In this document: piece after piece, positions 16,046-24,910 of the stretch
Layout of the letters: each line of letters begins with the position of its first letter
How positions within the stretch are numbered: the first letter of the stretch is position 1
Source: Oscillospiraceae bacterium
Lineage (GTDB): Bacteria > Bacillota > Clostridia > Oscillospirales > Acutalibacteraceae
DNA: 64,000 nucleotides
Assembly (NCBI GenBank): GCA_015066565.1
Contig: SVOB01000001.1
Location: forward strand, 1,054,001 to 1,118,000
Direction: 5' to 3'
The notes under the pieces: generated by a model
The model's database searches: none
Told to the model about the DNA's origin: nothing
What the model saw: only the letters and a program-made list of their open reading frames with translations
Program-made: the position numbers and the translations under genes

Positions 16046-16396
16046 ACACCTCCATAATTAATCATTATAAATAAATATAATGTCACGCCCATTCTTTTAC
16101 GGTGCGGGCAACACCGATTGTTTGCGACTGCGATTTGTTTGTCACTTCTGACCGCCCCGAATTTTCACCTATTATAATAGGTATAGGGAAGCTTCCGCAA
16201 ACGCCGTCTTGTTTCTCGGAAAATTGTCTCACTGTCTTCCCCAATTGCAAACCGGAAAAAGCAGCATAAGACAGATGATACACACCCGAGAGGATATTAC
16301 CAGTAGGATGTGTATCGAACGGGGTTTTTGCCCTGTTTGGACAGACTCCCCCGCAAAATGGGGGCACTACGCCCTATTACACCACTCCTATGGTTA
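16046..16396 (-). ncRNA. Long structured 5' leader or independent RNA upstream of the giant dockerin gene
   Basis: A promoter at 16402-16430 predicts a transcript start near 16396, about 350 bases before the ATG. The leader is unusually rich in perfect inverted repeats on the minus strand: GGGC/GCCC, then CCCCC/GGGGG (near 16350), CTGT/ACAG, GATACACA/TGTGTATC (around 16270-16320), a 16-base palindrome ACCTATTATAATAGGT (around 16167-16182), and CGGTG/CACCG (around 16100-16117). An open frame crosses the region on the minus strand, but it has no ribosome binding site I can see. I do not recognise a known riboswitch consensus. It may be a cis-regulatory leader or a stand-alone structured RNA. 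Confidence 0.5.
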
Positions 16397-16401
16397 GTCA
16401 A

Positions 16402-16430
16402 ATTATAAAATATTTTCCCTGAATAGTCAA
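16402..16430 (-). promoter_or_regulatory. Promoter driving the structured leader and giant dockerin gene
   Basis: TTGACT (16425-16430) and a perfect TATAAT (16402-16407) are spaced 17 bases apart on the minus strand. Confidence 0.8.
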
Positions 16431-16468
16431 TATCAATTCACTAAAAATTCACATTTTTATGTTTCTCA

Positions 16469-16500
16469 CAAAAAAAAATTGCCTTTTTGGGCAATTTGCA
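16469..16500 (-). terminator. Intrinsic terminator in the long gene-free stretch
   Basis: Stem AAATTGCC/GGCAATTT with a short A-rich loop is followed on the minus strand by nine T residues. It lies downstream of the repeat region and a first terminator at 16838-16865. It may act as a second safety stop, or end an unrecognised short transcript from 16500-16830. The remainder of 16500-16660 is AT-rich with no gene that I can support. Confidence 0.7.
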
Positions 16501-16659
16501 TTTTTAAAATTGAGATTTTTTGCCGAAAATGTTAACAAATTATGAACAATAGAAAGTTTTGAACATTTTTGACCCGTTTTCGACATATTTTTGAACATTA
16601 TTCACAAAGATTTCAGGGAAAGTTCTGTCAAAATGGATATATTTTTTAAGCGGCATTTA

Positions 16660-16835
16660 TAGGGAACGGCTGCCCCGACGCTCCGGAATAAATCACATCT
16701 GTATTTGCGGGCGAGCCAATGACCGCCCCTACGATTGAATTTTGATTTATATTATACCGTAGGGACGAGCATTGCTCGTCCGTTTAAATTCGATAATAAA
16801 TAACGGCGGGAGCAAGCCCCCGCCCTACAATTAAA
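16660..16835. repeat. Dispersed palindromic intergenic repeat, copy 1
   Basis: A mosaic of three imperfect GC-rich palindromes separated by AT-rich spacers: GCGGGCGAGCC...GACCGCCCCTACG, then CCGTAGGGACGAGC/ATTGCTCGTCCG, then GGCGGGAGCAAGCCCCCGCC. The same order and nearly the same bases recur at 27600-27775. Such non-coding units resemble REP- or MITE-like elements. No transposase is nearby. Confidence 0.8.
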
Positions 16836-16837
16836 TA

Positions 16838-16865
16838 TAAAAAAGCCCTCTTGAAACAGAGGGCT
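16838..16865 (-). terminator. Intrinsic terminator of the radical SAM/glycosyltransferase operon
   Basis: Stem AGCCCTC/GAGGGCT followed on the minus strand by TTTTTTA lies seven bases past the stop of the membrane protein gene at 16872. Confidence 0.85.
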
Positions 16866-16871
16866 TATGAA

Positions 16872-18152
16872 TTATGAGTATGCGCTGAAATTGACTGCCG
16901 CGTAAATCAAAAGATATATCCACGTTGCAGGCATCGCTTTCGCTTTTTCAATGGCTTCGAGAACTTCCCTTCTGAAATCCCCTTCCCTATACATTACATA
17001 AAGAAGCATCGTGAACGAAATCAGGAACGCATGGGTAAAGAAACGGTTAACGTCAAGCGAAACCATGTTTCCCGCTATCGCAGTAAACGGGAACTGAACC
17101 ATCATAAGAAAAACGCTGAACTTTTTGAGCTTGTTCCCGTCAATGCTTCTGAAAAGCTTAAGCATACGCTTATAGAAGAAGAACATAGCGGGAGAAAGTA
17201 TTATAACCGAGGAAACGGCGCGAATAATAAGGTCCGCCCTGTTTTGAGTGTAGACGTTTACAAACTCCGTATGAAGAAAATAAATTCTCTGAACAGCAAG
17301 CCTTATTGCCCTCCAGACAGGAGAGTCTATCGAATAAAGCTCGGACGGATAAAGCCCCGTTCCCTTATAGATATTATAATCATAGAAGGTATAGTCAAAA
17401 TATGCGAAATATGTTCCGCCCCTATCCTCAAGCAGCTTGTTAAATTCATCAACCGAAAGCGGCATATCCTTTTTGAAAACAATGAAGAACACGGCTAACA
17501 GAGCCGAGGCTATCATTGAAAATACAAACACTAAGATAAAAAGCCTCTTGTTTTTTCTGTCTTCTTCAACGGAAATTCGGTATAGAAGAAGAATCGAGAA
17601 CATTACTATACAGCAAAGCACCGACGACATATGCACCGTAAGCGCAAGGGCGAAAAGCAAGGGGATAACGAAGCGTAAAACCTTATTCTCAAGCACGAAG
17701 AAAAATATAACCGAGAGGAAAAGGAAATAGACATCGAGCATTCCGAGCGTTTTTGTAAACGTTGAAAACGTAAACGGTCCCGAAATAAAAACTACCGAAA
17801 TCAGAAGAGCGACGCTTCTGAAACGCGGCTCAACCTTATAAATAAACTTTTCAAGCAGAACCGACATAAACACGAAGAACACCAGTATCAGCACGGTTTC
17901 ATAGATGCTCGCCGTTTTTACGGATGCGTTCTCACCAAAAATTCCGTAAAATATTGAGCCGGGAAGAACTCCCGAACGAAATCCGAGGCTCTTGAAATCA
18001 ATTATATGATACATATATGTTCCGCCCGACTGCGTTTCCCAGGGTCTGAACCTCGTTACAACTATAAAGTTATACAGAACTGTATAAATGAAAAATCCGA
18101 TTGAAAAGCGATGCTTAAAAAAGAATCCGCTGTTTTTTATATTGTTTTTCAC
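16872..18152 (-). CDS. Polytopic membrane protein, possibly a GT-C-type or polymerase-like glycan protein
   Basis: The 426-residue protein has about ten hydrophobic segments spread over its whole length, separated by short basic loops. One larger loop at about 220-290 (KLLEDRGGTYFAYFDYTFYD and following) is presumably extracellular. The N-terminal loop (RFRPWETQSGGTYMYHIIDF) is where GT-C enzymes often carry acidic residues, but no clear DxD is present. I cannot name a family. It is the last gene of a four-gene minus-strand operon with another membrane protein, a polyprenyl-type glycosyltransferase and a radical SAM protein. That suggests a role in building or moving a lipid-linked glycan. 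It is 13 bases downstream of its neighbour. Confidence 0.6.
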   Translation of the reverse strand: MKNNIKNSGFFFKHRFSIGFFIYTVLYNFIVVTRFRPWETQSGGTYMYHIIDFKSLGFRSGVLPGSIFYGIFGENASVKTASIYETVLILVFFVFMSVLLEKFIYKVEPRFRSVALLISVVFISGPFTFSTFTKTLGMLDVYFLFLSVIFFFVLENKVLRFVIPLLFALALTVHMSSVLCCIVMFSILLLYRISVEEDRKNKRLFILVFVFSMIASALLAVFFIVFKKDMPLSVDEFNKLLEDRGGTYFAYFDYTFYDYNIYKGTGLYPSELYSIDSPVWRAIRLAVQRIYFLHTEFVNVYTQNRADLIIRAVSSVIILSPAMFFFYKRMLKLFRSIDGNKLKKFSVFLMMVQFPFTAIAGNMVSLDVNRFFTHAFLISFTMLLYVMYREGDFRREVLEAIEKAKAMPATWIYLLIYAAVNFSAYS

Positions 18153-18165
18153 AACGCACCCTCCT

Positions 18166-18963
18166 TTAAGACAAATCGTCGGAAGCGGTCTTTTCCCGTA
18201 TTCTTTCGACGAACGAATTAATCAACGGGTGACCGTTCCAATAAAGCAGAATTAAATTCAGTATGTAAAGAAGCGGTAAGACGTGCATAAGGCAGGTCGC
18301 GTGCGCGCGTCCGAGAATAAAAAGCAGACAGGAGGTGAAAAGCGGAATGAACACAAGCGCAAACGAAGCGCTCAAAGGCCCTCTGTCAAACGAATCCTGA
18401 GCGTTCTTCTTTTTCTTCTTGCTCTTCTCTTTCTTTTCGGGATGAAAAGCTATAACAAGATAAACCAAAGCAACAAGAACCGTAATCACAATATTAAATA
18501 TATAAAGATAGTAAAACTTAATCTTATTTTCAAAGCCGTCAAGCGAAATTACAATAACCGCCGCAAGAAGCCCGAGCGGAAGAAGCCTTGACGCCCAGGA
18601 AAGAGCCTTAACAAGAAGGCTATCGCCCTTACCTCTTATATAGTAAAGCTGTTCTATATAGAAAAGAAAAGCGAAGAAATACGTCGCCGGGAACAAAAAG
18701 TCCTCCTTCTCGGCGCCTGCCGCAGAAGCATACATAAAGCCCTTGCCGACGCATCCCGCCACCAACAACAGAAGCGGAACTAAAAGCGGAATATTAAACA
18801 GCGTCAAAGCGTAAATAAAAACAAAAAATACGCTTTCAATTATAAAATCAATTAAATTTGCCGCCGCAAGCTCAACCTTGCAGAACACGTTGAACATAAA
18901 GAAAAACAGAACAAGCGCCGCAAGGGTTAAATTACGGGATTTACCTGTTAAAGCTTTTGACAA
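18166..18963 (-). CDS. Polytopic membrane protein of unknown function
   Basis: The 265-residue protein has about seven hydrophobic segments, with a lysine-rich cytoplasmic loop in the middle (EKKEKSKKKKKNAQD, about 176-190). No conserved catalytic motif is seen. It lies between a glycosyltransferase gene (29 bases upstream) and another membrane protein gene (13 bases downstream) in the same operon. A role with the glycosyltransferase in envelope glycan synthesis is inferred only from position. Confidence 0.55.
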   Translation of the reverse strand: MSKALTGKSRNLTLAALVLFFFMFNVFCKVELAAANLIDFIIESVFFVFIYALTLFNIPLLVPLLLLVAGCVGKGFMYASAAGAEKEDFLFPATYFFAFLFYIEQLYYIRGKGDSLLVKALSWASRLLPLGLLAAVIVISLDGFENKIKFYYLYIFNIVITVLVALVYLVIAFHPEKKEKSKKKKKNAQDSFDRGPLSASFALVFIPLFTSCLLFILGRAHATCLMHVLPLLYILNLILLYWNGHPLINSFVERIREKTASDDLS

Positions 18964-18992
18964 TTCCTTTACCCACTTTCTTCAGTGACTTT

Positions 18993-19928
18993 TCAATAAC
19001 GAAGTCTTTTTTTCTCAATTACAAACGGCTTTTGCTCGGCGTCGGTTTTAAGCGAAATTATATATTCAAACATTACCGATACCAGACTGATAAGCAGAAT
19101 CAGCGCCAGCAGTATAACTCTAAGAATAACGCCGTTCCATATCTCGCCGCTTTCCGCTTCAAAGCACGCGGGAACAAAATGAACAAGCGTTTCAACAGTT
19201 AAGGCAATAAACGAGATAACGGATAAAACAAGAAATCTTCTGGGAAGACATTTGCTCATACTTACAATCCCACCCATAGCAAAATCGTAATACTTGTTAA
19301 AATTGAAATGGGATTTACCGCTGAAACGTTTATCCTGAGTATAATAAATCCTCTCAATTTTATCGGCGAATTCAAGAATATAACCCCTTAAAAACGGGTT
19401 ATGGGTTTTGATTTCCCTGAAAATGTTAATAAGGCTTTTATCGAGCAGCTCGAACTCGGTTGCGTGCGGAATAATCTTCATTCCGAAAACGAGGTTGAGA
19501 AGATAATAGCTGAGCGTTCGTATAAAGCGAAGAAGCCTGTTTTCCTTGCTCCTGTTTTTAACTCCGAGAACAGCGTCCGCCCCCTGCTCCCATTTTTCAA
19601 TAAACCTCGGGATTTCCTCGGGCGGATTCTGCATATCGCAGTGAACAAGCACAGCGGCGTCGCCCTTTGCCTGCTGCATACAGTAAAAAACCGTTTTTGA
19701 ATAGCCGAAATTCTTTTCGTAGAAAACAGCCTTTACTCTCTCGTCCTTTTCGCAAAGCTTCTCTATAATTTTATCCGAGCCGTCGGTTGAGCCGTCGTCG
19801 AAAAAGACTATTTCATATTCATATTTTTCCATCTCGCGCATTACTGCGGAAATACGGTTGTATGCGTTTTCAATGTTGTTTTTTTCGTTGAAAACAGGAA
19901 CGCATACGGAAATAAGTTTTTTCTCCAT
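18993..19928 (-). CDS. Family 2 glycosyltransferase, DPM1/GtrB-like, membrane-anchored
   Basis: The 311-residue protein has an N-terminal GT-A domain with the GT2 start (ISVCVPVFNEKNNIENAY), DDGSTDGS (about 44-51) and VLVHCDMQNPPEEIPRF, where CDMQ takes the place of the usual DxD. An acceptor-side FSGKSHFN motif resembles the R/FxGxSK-type of polyprenyl-phosphate glycosyltransferases. Two C-terminal membrane segments (about 230-252 and 268-290) fit the GtrB/DPM1 layout. The likely reaction is transfer of a sugar from a nucleotide donor to polyprenyl phosphate on the cytoplasmic face. Sugar and acceptor are unknown. The start lies 13 bases after the radical SAM gene stop. Confidence 0.85.
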   Translation of the reverse strand: MEKKLISVCVPVFNEKNNIENAYNRISAVMREMEKYEYEIVFFDDGSTDGSDKIIEKLCEKDERVKAVFYEKNFGYSKTVFYCMQQAKGDAAVLVHCDMQNPPEEIPRFIEKWEQGADAVLGVKNRSKENRLLRFIRTLSYYLLNLVFGMKIIPHATEFELLDKSLINIFREIKTHNPFLRGYILEFADKIERIYYTQDKRFSGKSHFNFNKYYDFAMGGIVSMSKCLPRRFLVLSVISFIALTVETLVHFVPACFEAESGEIWNGVILRVILLALILLISLVSVMFEYIISLKTDAEQKPFVIEKKRLRY

Positions 19929-19941
19929 AAAACTTCCCCGT

Positions 19942-21858
19942 TTATTCTTTTACCTCAATAACGTACTCGTTTTTATGATAGATATTCGCTTCTTTTCTTC
20001 TTCCGTACCAGACGGTTTCCCTGGCGTAATCCTCCCAATCGGTGTAAACGTTTTTCGGGGTGATTTTAAGAAGCGTTTTTTCTTTTTTAAGCGGCTCCTT
20101 TTCACGCTCGTAAATATTCTCGAGATACAGCGGAACGTTATATTCGAGTTCAATTTCACGCGCGGCGTCAAAGGGCTTTTTGATTATATTGCTCTGATAA
20201 GAATAAAGAGCGTTGAATATATCCTCGGGAATACCGAACTTTTCAATATACGGTCGAAGCTCTTTCATAGTTTCATCCCAGCTGTAAACCGCTTCAAGAT
20301 ACTCGCCCTCTTCGTATGTCCAGGTAATATTTCCGAACTTCGGGTCGTAGTAATGCCAGTTGCCCTTAAGCGAATTATCATAACGGCGCTTGAATTCGCG
20401 CCAAAGCTCGCCGAGCCTTCCGTCCGAAGCGAGAAGATAGTCGCTTAATCCCTTATAGAACGTAAAGTAATCCGTTATTCCCTCGTAATAAAGGTAAAGG
20501 GCGAACGTCCTTAAAATACCTAAGGAATGGAAGCACTGAACACAGGTTGAAAATAGGTTTGAGGCTACCCAGTCGTCCTCATTCATAGTGTCGGTTGAAC
20601 GTACAAGATTTGAGTATTCGTGAATCTCGTCGTCGCTGTTCGCCGTGCTGTGAGCATTTTTGAAATAAACCTTCATTGTTTTTATCTTATGCTCCCTGAT
20701 ATAGTCGGGGTCAGCCATTGCGGCGTTGGGAAGTATTTCGCAAAGATAAACGTAAAGCGAGCTGTGCTGTCCCTGCTCGAGAAGAGTACAGATTCCCTTA
20801 CAGAAGCTCTCATAGGTTTCACCCGGGAAGCCTAAAATCAGCTCGGAATAGGTTGAAATACCCGCCTCGTTATAACGGCGGATAAGCTCGGAAAAATGCT
20901 CGAGCGTAAGATTTTTTCTTCCTATATTTTTAAGAGCCTCGGGCGACAGCGACTGATAAGAAATAGTCGCTCCCCTGTCCATTCCGACCTCGTTAAGCGT
21001 ATTGCAAATCCGGAACACTCGGTCGGTGCTGTTCTTTTCATAATTTGTTCTGAAGATTTTCGGAAAACCGTATTTTCTTTTTGACTCAACAAGAATATCA
21101 ACTATTTCGAGGTCCCTGTCAAACATACCGAAATTTGAGTCAACGCCGTAGCAGAATTCGACCCTGTGTTCAGCCATCCATTTTATCTCAGCCTTGACCT
21201 TTTCAAGCGGGAAAAACCTCATCCTGTTTCCGCCGTGAGTCCAGTCACAGAAAGCGCAGTGATAAGGGCAGCCTCGGTTGGTTTCAAGAATCGCGCTGAA
21301 ATCAATATCGGGATTTTCCTTAATCATATTGTCAAAAACGCCCATAAGATAAGGCGACGGGAAGGTTGACAGGTCGCAAATCGGCTGTAAAGGTGTTTTA
21401 ACGATTTTTCCGTCCCTGCGAAAAGCGATTGAGCTGACCGTTTCAAGCTCCTCGCCCGAAGCGAGAGCCTTTAAAAGCTCGGGAACTACGGGTTCGCCCT
21501 CGCCGAAATTAAGGATATCGACCTCTTCTACTTTTTCAAGAAACTCGGTTGAATTTCCTACGCTGTGACCTCCGAACGAGATAAGGCAATCGGGATATTT
21601 TTCCTTGACCTTTTTCGCAAGAGCCTTGTTAAACTCAATATTCCAGATGTTACAGGAAAAACAGACCATAAAGGGGTCGACAATTTTTTCCAAAACAACC
21701 GAAAGCTTTTCTCTTTTAAAAATAATCTCGGGGAAATTATATTCACTTGTTATTTCGGGGCGGGTAAGGCAACTTGCGATAATAGTTCCCACTGCATAGG
21801 GAACGTAAATCGAATTGCCGAAAGCAACTCCGACCTGAACGAAATAAACGTTTTTCAT
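19942..21858 (-). CDS. B12-binding-domain radical SAM protein
   Basis: The 638-residue protein has an N-terminal cobalamin-binding-like Rossmann domain (about 1-150, with CLISFGGHSV and LNFGEGEPVVPELLKAL). It also has a radical SAM core with the CxxxCxxC cluster in RGCPYHCAFCDW (C197, C201, C204). A GFPGET motif follows later in the barrel. A long C-terminal extension of about 200 residues has no family I recognise. B12-radical SAM enzymes typically methylate unactivated carbon or carry out ring rearrangements on secondary metabolites, lipids or sugars. It is the first gene of a four-gene operon with a glycosyltransferase and two membrane proteins, so the substrate is probably a glycolipid or glycan precursor. 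It is not a SPASM-type peptide maturase. Confidence 0.82.
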   Translation of the reverse strand: MKNVYFVQVGVAFGNSIYVPYAVGTIIASCLTRPEITSEYNFPEIIFKREKLSVVLEKIVDPFMVCFSCNIWNIEFNKALAKKVKEKYPDCLISFGGHSVGNSTEFLEKVEEVDILNFGEGEPVVPELLKALASGEELETVSSIAFRRDGKIVKTPLQPICDLSTFPSPYLMGVFDNMIKENPDIDFSAILETNRGCPYHCAFCDWTHGGNRMRFFPLEKVKAEIKWMAEHRVEFCYGVDSNFGMFDRDLEIVDILVESKRKYGFPKIFRTNYEKNSTDRVFRICNTLNEVGMDRGATISYQSLSPEALKNIGRKNLTLEHFSELIRRYNEAGISTYSELILGFPGETYESFCKGICTLLEQGQHSSLYVYLCEILPNAAMADPDYIREHKIKTMKVYFKNAHSTANSDDEIHEYSNLVRSTDTMNEDDWVASNLFSTCVQCFHSLGILRTFALYLYYEGITDYFTFYKGLSDYLLASDGRLGELWREFKRRYDNSLKGNWHYYDPKFGNITWTYEEGEYLEAVYSWDETMKELRPYIEKFGIPEDIFNALYSYQSNIIKKPFDAAREIELEYNVPLYLENIYEREKEPLKKEKTLLKITPKNVYTDWEDYARETVWYGRRKEANIYHKNEYVIEVKE

Positions 21859-21970
21859 TTAAATACAACTCTTCTTTCCGAAAGATGAAAAATAATAAAA
21901 GTTATTTGCTTTCTTGACTAAGCTTTCTTTATATGCAATAATAAATTGATTAAAAGCACGGAGTAAATAT

Positions 21971-22714
21971 ATGAAAAAATTTGACCGTCTTTCGATTGTT
22001 GTTCTCGCAACAACCGAAAAGAAAACCTTAATTGAAACAGTTGACACTTTAATAAACAGCTGCTCGGCGGAGGATATTTCCGAAATTATTATCCTTATGG
22101 TTTCGGACTCCTGCCCGTCCGCCGAAATCGCCGACGAAATAATAAGGAATAACCGTTCGTCCGTTCCGATAAGCCGCCGTATTCAGAAAACTCCCGGTCT
22201 TTACCCCGCAGTTTTTGAAGCCCCGAAGCTCGTTTCGGGTTGCTCGCATATACTTATTATCGGCTCGGATCTTGAAATGGACCCGGCTTCAGTACCCGCT
22301 ATGATAAAAGCGGCGAAGAAAAACCCCGACGCAATTATCTGCGCTTCAAAATTTATGAAGGGCTCTTACAGGGAAAACTACGGCGTTTTTCACTACATCT
22401 GTAACCGCGCCGTAAACGCCGCCGTCGGTCTGATTCTTCATATTAAAGGAACCGAGCTTCTTTCAACGTTCCAGATTTACCCTATGGAGCTTTATAACAG
22501 AATGAATTTCACAAGCGAAACCCGTTCGTATTACGAATATACAATGCGCCCGCTTGCCATGGGAGAAAAATACATTGAAATTCCGACGGATTACATAAGA
22601 AGGACCGAGGGCGAATCGAATTACAACCTGAAAAGATATATTGACCTCGGAACGACCTTTCTTAAAACAGCCTTAAGCGAACGCAAACGGCTGAAAGCCA
22701 TCAGAAAGAAATAA
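21971..22714 (+). CDS. Family 2 glycosyltransferase (soluble GT-A)
   Basis: The 247-residue protein has a GT2-like fold: a starting strand LSIVVLATTEKKTLIETVDT, a SDSCPS turn, and GSDLEMDPASVPAMI in the position of the DxD region. The middle AICASKFMKG and later RRTEGESNYNLKRYIDL fit a DPM1-type acceptor side. There is no membrane segment long enough to anchor it firmly, apart from a hydrophobic patch at about 150-165. It is transcribed opposite to its neighbours and probably acts in the same surface-glycan pathway as the surrounding genes. The ATG follows a GGAG site by about nine bases. Confidence 0.75.
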   Translation: MKKFDRLSIVVLATTEKKTLIETVDTLINSCSAEDISEIIILMVSDSCPSAEIADEIIRNNRSSVPISRRIQKTPGLYPAVFEAPKLVSGCSHILIIGSDLEMDPASVPAMIKAAKKNPDAIICASKFMKGSYRENYGVFHYICNRAVNAAVGLILHIKGTELLSTFQIYPMELYNRMNFTSETRSYYEYTMRPLAMGEKYIEIPTDYIRRTEGESNYNLKRYIDLGTTFLKTALSERKRLKAIRKK

Positions 22715-22730
22715 TAAAATCCGTATTCAG

Positions 22731-22758
22731 AGCCGAATGGAAACATTCGGCTTTTTTA
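22731..22758. terminator. Bidirectional intrinsic terminator
   Basis: Stem AGCCGAATG/CATTCGGCT with a GAAA loop and a TTTTTTAT tract on the plus strand lies between the convergent glycosyltransferase and radical SAM genes. Confidence 0.85.
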
Positions 22759-24192
22759 TATATTCTTTTTCAGAAGGCGAAGACCGTAACGAATATAGTT
22801 TAATATAATCTTCGGTTTTCCGACAGCGGAAAACAGTTTTTTTATTATATAAGTCGGTCTGAGATAAAAGCGCAGGAGAATTCCCTTTTTCAGCCTTTCA
22901 ACCTCTTCATTTGAAAGGGTTGCCGTTCCCGTTGTATTAGGCGAATAGTAATCGTGACCGAAGCCGCTGTCATTAAGAACGCCGTATTCCTTACACTGTT
23001 CGTAAAGCCCCGTTCCGTAATATGGCATGGCGACGTGAAGCTCAATAAAATCGGGATTGATTTTATGGATTAGCCTTTCGGTCTGCTTAATCATTTCTTT
23101 TGTTTCCCACGGGAAGCCAATCATAAAAAAGCCGAACAGCGGAATTCCCGCCTGCTTAATCATTTCGGCGGCGCGAAGATTATCTTCAACAGTAGTTCCC
23201 TTTTTAATCTTTTTAAGCGTTTCGTCGCTTCCGCTTTCAAAGCCGACCGCTATTGTAAAGCAACCCGCTTCCTTAAGCTTTTTGAGAAGCGAAATGTCAA
23301 GCGGCTTCACCCTCGAATTAGCGGTAAATTCAATTTTTCCCTTTAGAGGTGAATTGATTATCCTGTCGCAGACTGCTGCGGCGTATTCGCTGTCAACAGT
23401 AAAGGTGTCCGCCTTGAAAAAGAAATTCCTTATACCGAATTTACTGTAACATTCTTCAATTTCAAGATAAACGCTCTCAACATCCCTTTTTCTGACCGTC
23501 CTGCCCGAAATAATCGGCGTAAGGCAGTAAATACAGTTCGCAGGGCAACCGAGCCCCGTCTGGATTGTCGCCATCGGCTCGCCCGTATCGGGTCTTACAT
23601 AAAGGGCGTTATTCATAAGCTGTCTTGCAGGGAACGGAAGCGAATTCAAATCGTTCGTTCCACAGACAAACGGGTTTTTAACAAACTGACCGTCCTGCTT
23701 ATAAAAAATACCGTTAATATCCGAGAGCTCGCCCTCGTTTTTAAGATAATAATCGGCAATTCTTCCTATAACGAATTCCATTTCGCAGCCTATAAGGCAC
23801 GAAACGTTTTCAAGGTCAAGAAGCGAAAGCAACTCGCTTTCTATATCATAAAAAACAGCGCCCTTCATAACGCTTATGCACTTATAAACGCTGTTTACCC
23901 TGTCAATGAACAGAAGGTCGTCCTTTACGGAGGTGTTCGTCGTGCTAAGCGCAATCATATCGGGCTCAAAAGCTTTTATATCGTTTATTACGTCGTCAAA
24001 CGAAGCGTTTTCGGTCTGGTAATCGCGGAGAAAAACCTCATACCCTTTTTCAAGAAGCACAGCGGCGCAATAGCCAAGGTCGTTACACGCATGAACGGAG
24101 TTAGCCGCAGATTCGCTGATATTACATTGCGCTCTGTCCTCGCTTCTCTGAAGAAGCTTTCCCGGAGGGTATAGAAGCATTACTTTATTCAT
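22756..24192 (-). CDS. B12-binding-domain radical SAM protein (second)
   Basis: The 478-residue protein has an N-terminal B12-binding-like domain (VMLLYPPGKLL start, EPDMIALSTTNTS) and a radical SAM domain with CxxxCxxC in GLGCPANCIYCLTP (C216, C220, C223). GFESGSDETLKKIKKG and FFMIGFPWET, both classic for this superfamily, follow. The layout resembles BchE/HpnJ-type enzymes. It overlaps the nucleotidyltransferase gene by eight bases, so the two are translated together. A joint role in modifying or activating a sugar or headgroup for the surface glycoconjugate is inferred. The product is not predictable. Confidence 0.82.
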   Translation of the reverse strand: MNKVMLLYPPGKLLQRSEDRAQCNISESAANSVHACNDLGYCAAVLLEKGYEVFLRDYQTENASFDDVINDIKAFEPDMIALSTTNTSVKDDLLFIDRVNSVYKCISVMKGAVFYDIESELLSLLDLENVSCLIGCEMEFVIGRIADYYLKNEGELSDINGIFYKQDGQFVKNPFVCGTNDLNSLPFPARQLMNNALYVRPDTGEPMATIQTGLGCPANCIYCLTPIISGRTVRKRDVESVYLEIEECYSKFGIRNFFFKADTFTVDSEYAAAVCDRIINSPLKGKIEFTANSRVKPLDISLLKKLKEAGCFTIAVGFESGSDETLKKIKKGTTVEDNLRAAEMIKQAGIPLFGFFMIGFPWETKEMIKQTERLIHKINPDFIELHVAMPYYGTGLYEQCKEYGVLNDSGFGHDYYSPNTTGTATLSNEEVERLKKGILLRFYLRPTYIIKKLFSAVGKPKIILNYIRYGLRLLKKNI

Positions 24193-24910
24193 GTTCGTTC
24201 CGTCTTTTCAACGCCTGCTTCGCATATTCAAGCTTTTCGGGCGTATTGATATTGATTTCTTCGTCGGCTATCGGAATAGCCAGGCCTTTTTTTCCGTCTG
24301 CGATAAGATTGTTCATAAAGTCGCACAGCGAAACAAAGTGGTCGCCCGCATAGGCGTAGCGGTTTTTAAGAAGCGACATACAGGCGGGGTTGAAAATACA
24401 AAGACCCGTGCCCTTTTTGTTATTGCCCGCATTCATTGACTTTTCTTCGCAACGAACCAGCCTGTCGCTGTCACCGTCGCAGAAAATCGAATAATTTTCT
24501 TTAACCTCTTCGTTATTCTTAACCGTGATATATCCGCAGGCGAAATCGACGTCGGACGCCATTTCAACCGCGCGGGCGTTAAAGCCGCAGTATATTTCGT
24601 CGCTGAGCTGAAGAACGACGGTTTCGCCGTTCCAGTTGGTCATGGCGCAGTAAAGGGCGTGAATACAGCCCATAGGCGTTTCCTGAAGAGCGTAGTTAAG
24701 AGCAATTCCGTGATATTCGGTTCCGAGAGCCGCCTTTATTTCGTCCCTGTATTTGCCGACAACGATAATAGCCTTGTCAACATTCATGGCGATAAGGTTG
24801 TCCAGAGCATATTCAATTAACGACTTACCGTTGATTTTCAACAGCGATTTACAACAGCCGTTTTCGTCAAAGCGGGTGCCGTTTCCGCCCGCCAGAATGA
24901 TTCCGAGCAT
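24185..24910 (-). CDS. Nucleotidyltransferase activating a sugar or alcohol phosphate
   Basis: The 241-residue protein is of the nucleotidyltransferase (GT-A fold) family. It opens with GIILAGGNGTRF, then KSLLKINGKSLIEYALDNL, and has the acidic pair of the metal site in VVLQLSDEIYCGF. The C-terminal segment ADEEININTPEKLEYAK is typical of this family (D-x-N-T-P-x-D). Such enzymes couple NTP with a sugar-1-phosphate or phosphocholine-like substrate, releasing pyrophosphate. The length fits LicC- or MurNAc-1-phosphate uridylyltransferase-like members better than GalU or RfbA. The substrate is unknown. It is the first gene of a two-gene operon with a B12-radical SAM protein. Confidence 0.82.
   Translation of the reverse strand: MLGIILAGGNGTRFDENGCCKSLLKINGKSLIEYALDNLIAMNVDKAIIVVGKYRDEIKAALGTEYHGIALNYALQETPMGCIHALYCAMTNWNGETVVLQLSDEIYCGFNARAVEMASDVDFACGYITVKNNEEVKENYSIFCDGDSDRLVRCEEKSMNAGNNKKGTGLCIFNPACMSLLKNRYAYAGDHFVSLCDFMNNLIADGKKGLAIPIADEEININTPEKLEYAKQALKRRNEHE

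Noticed and set aside
16083-16367. 94-residue frame on the minus strand upstream of the giant dockerin gene
   Set aside because: It has no ribosome binding site that I can see. It lies wholly within a leader full of inverted repeats, and its composition does not look like a folded protein. A structured RNA is the better reading, though a real small protein is not excluded.
16600-16620. DnaA-box-like TTATTCACA in AT-rich DNA
   Set aside because: It is a single match with no cluster of boxes and no dnaA, dnaN or parAB genes nearby, so not an origin.
19942-24192. Radical SAM genes as maturases for the small peptides
   Set aside because: Both have B12-binding N-terminal domains, not SPASM domains, and lie 12-16 kb away among glycan genes.
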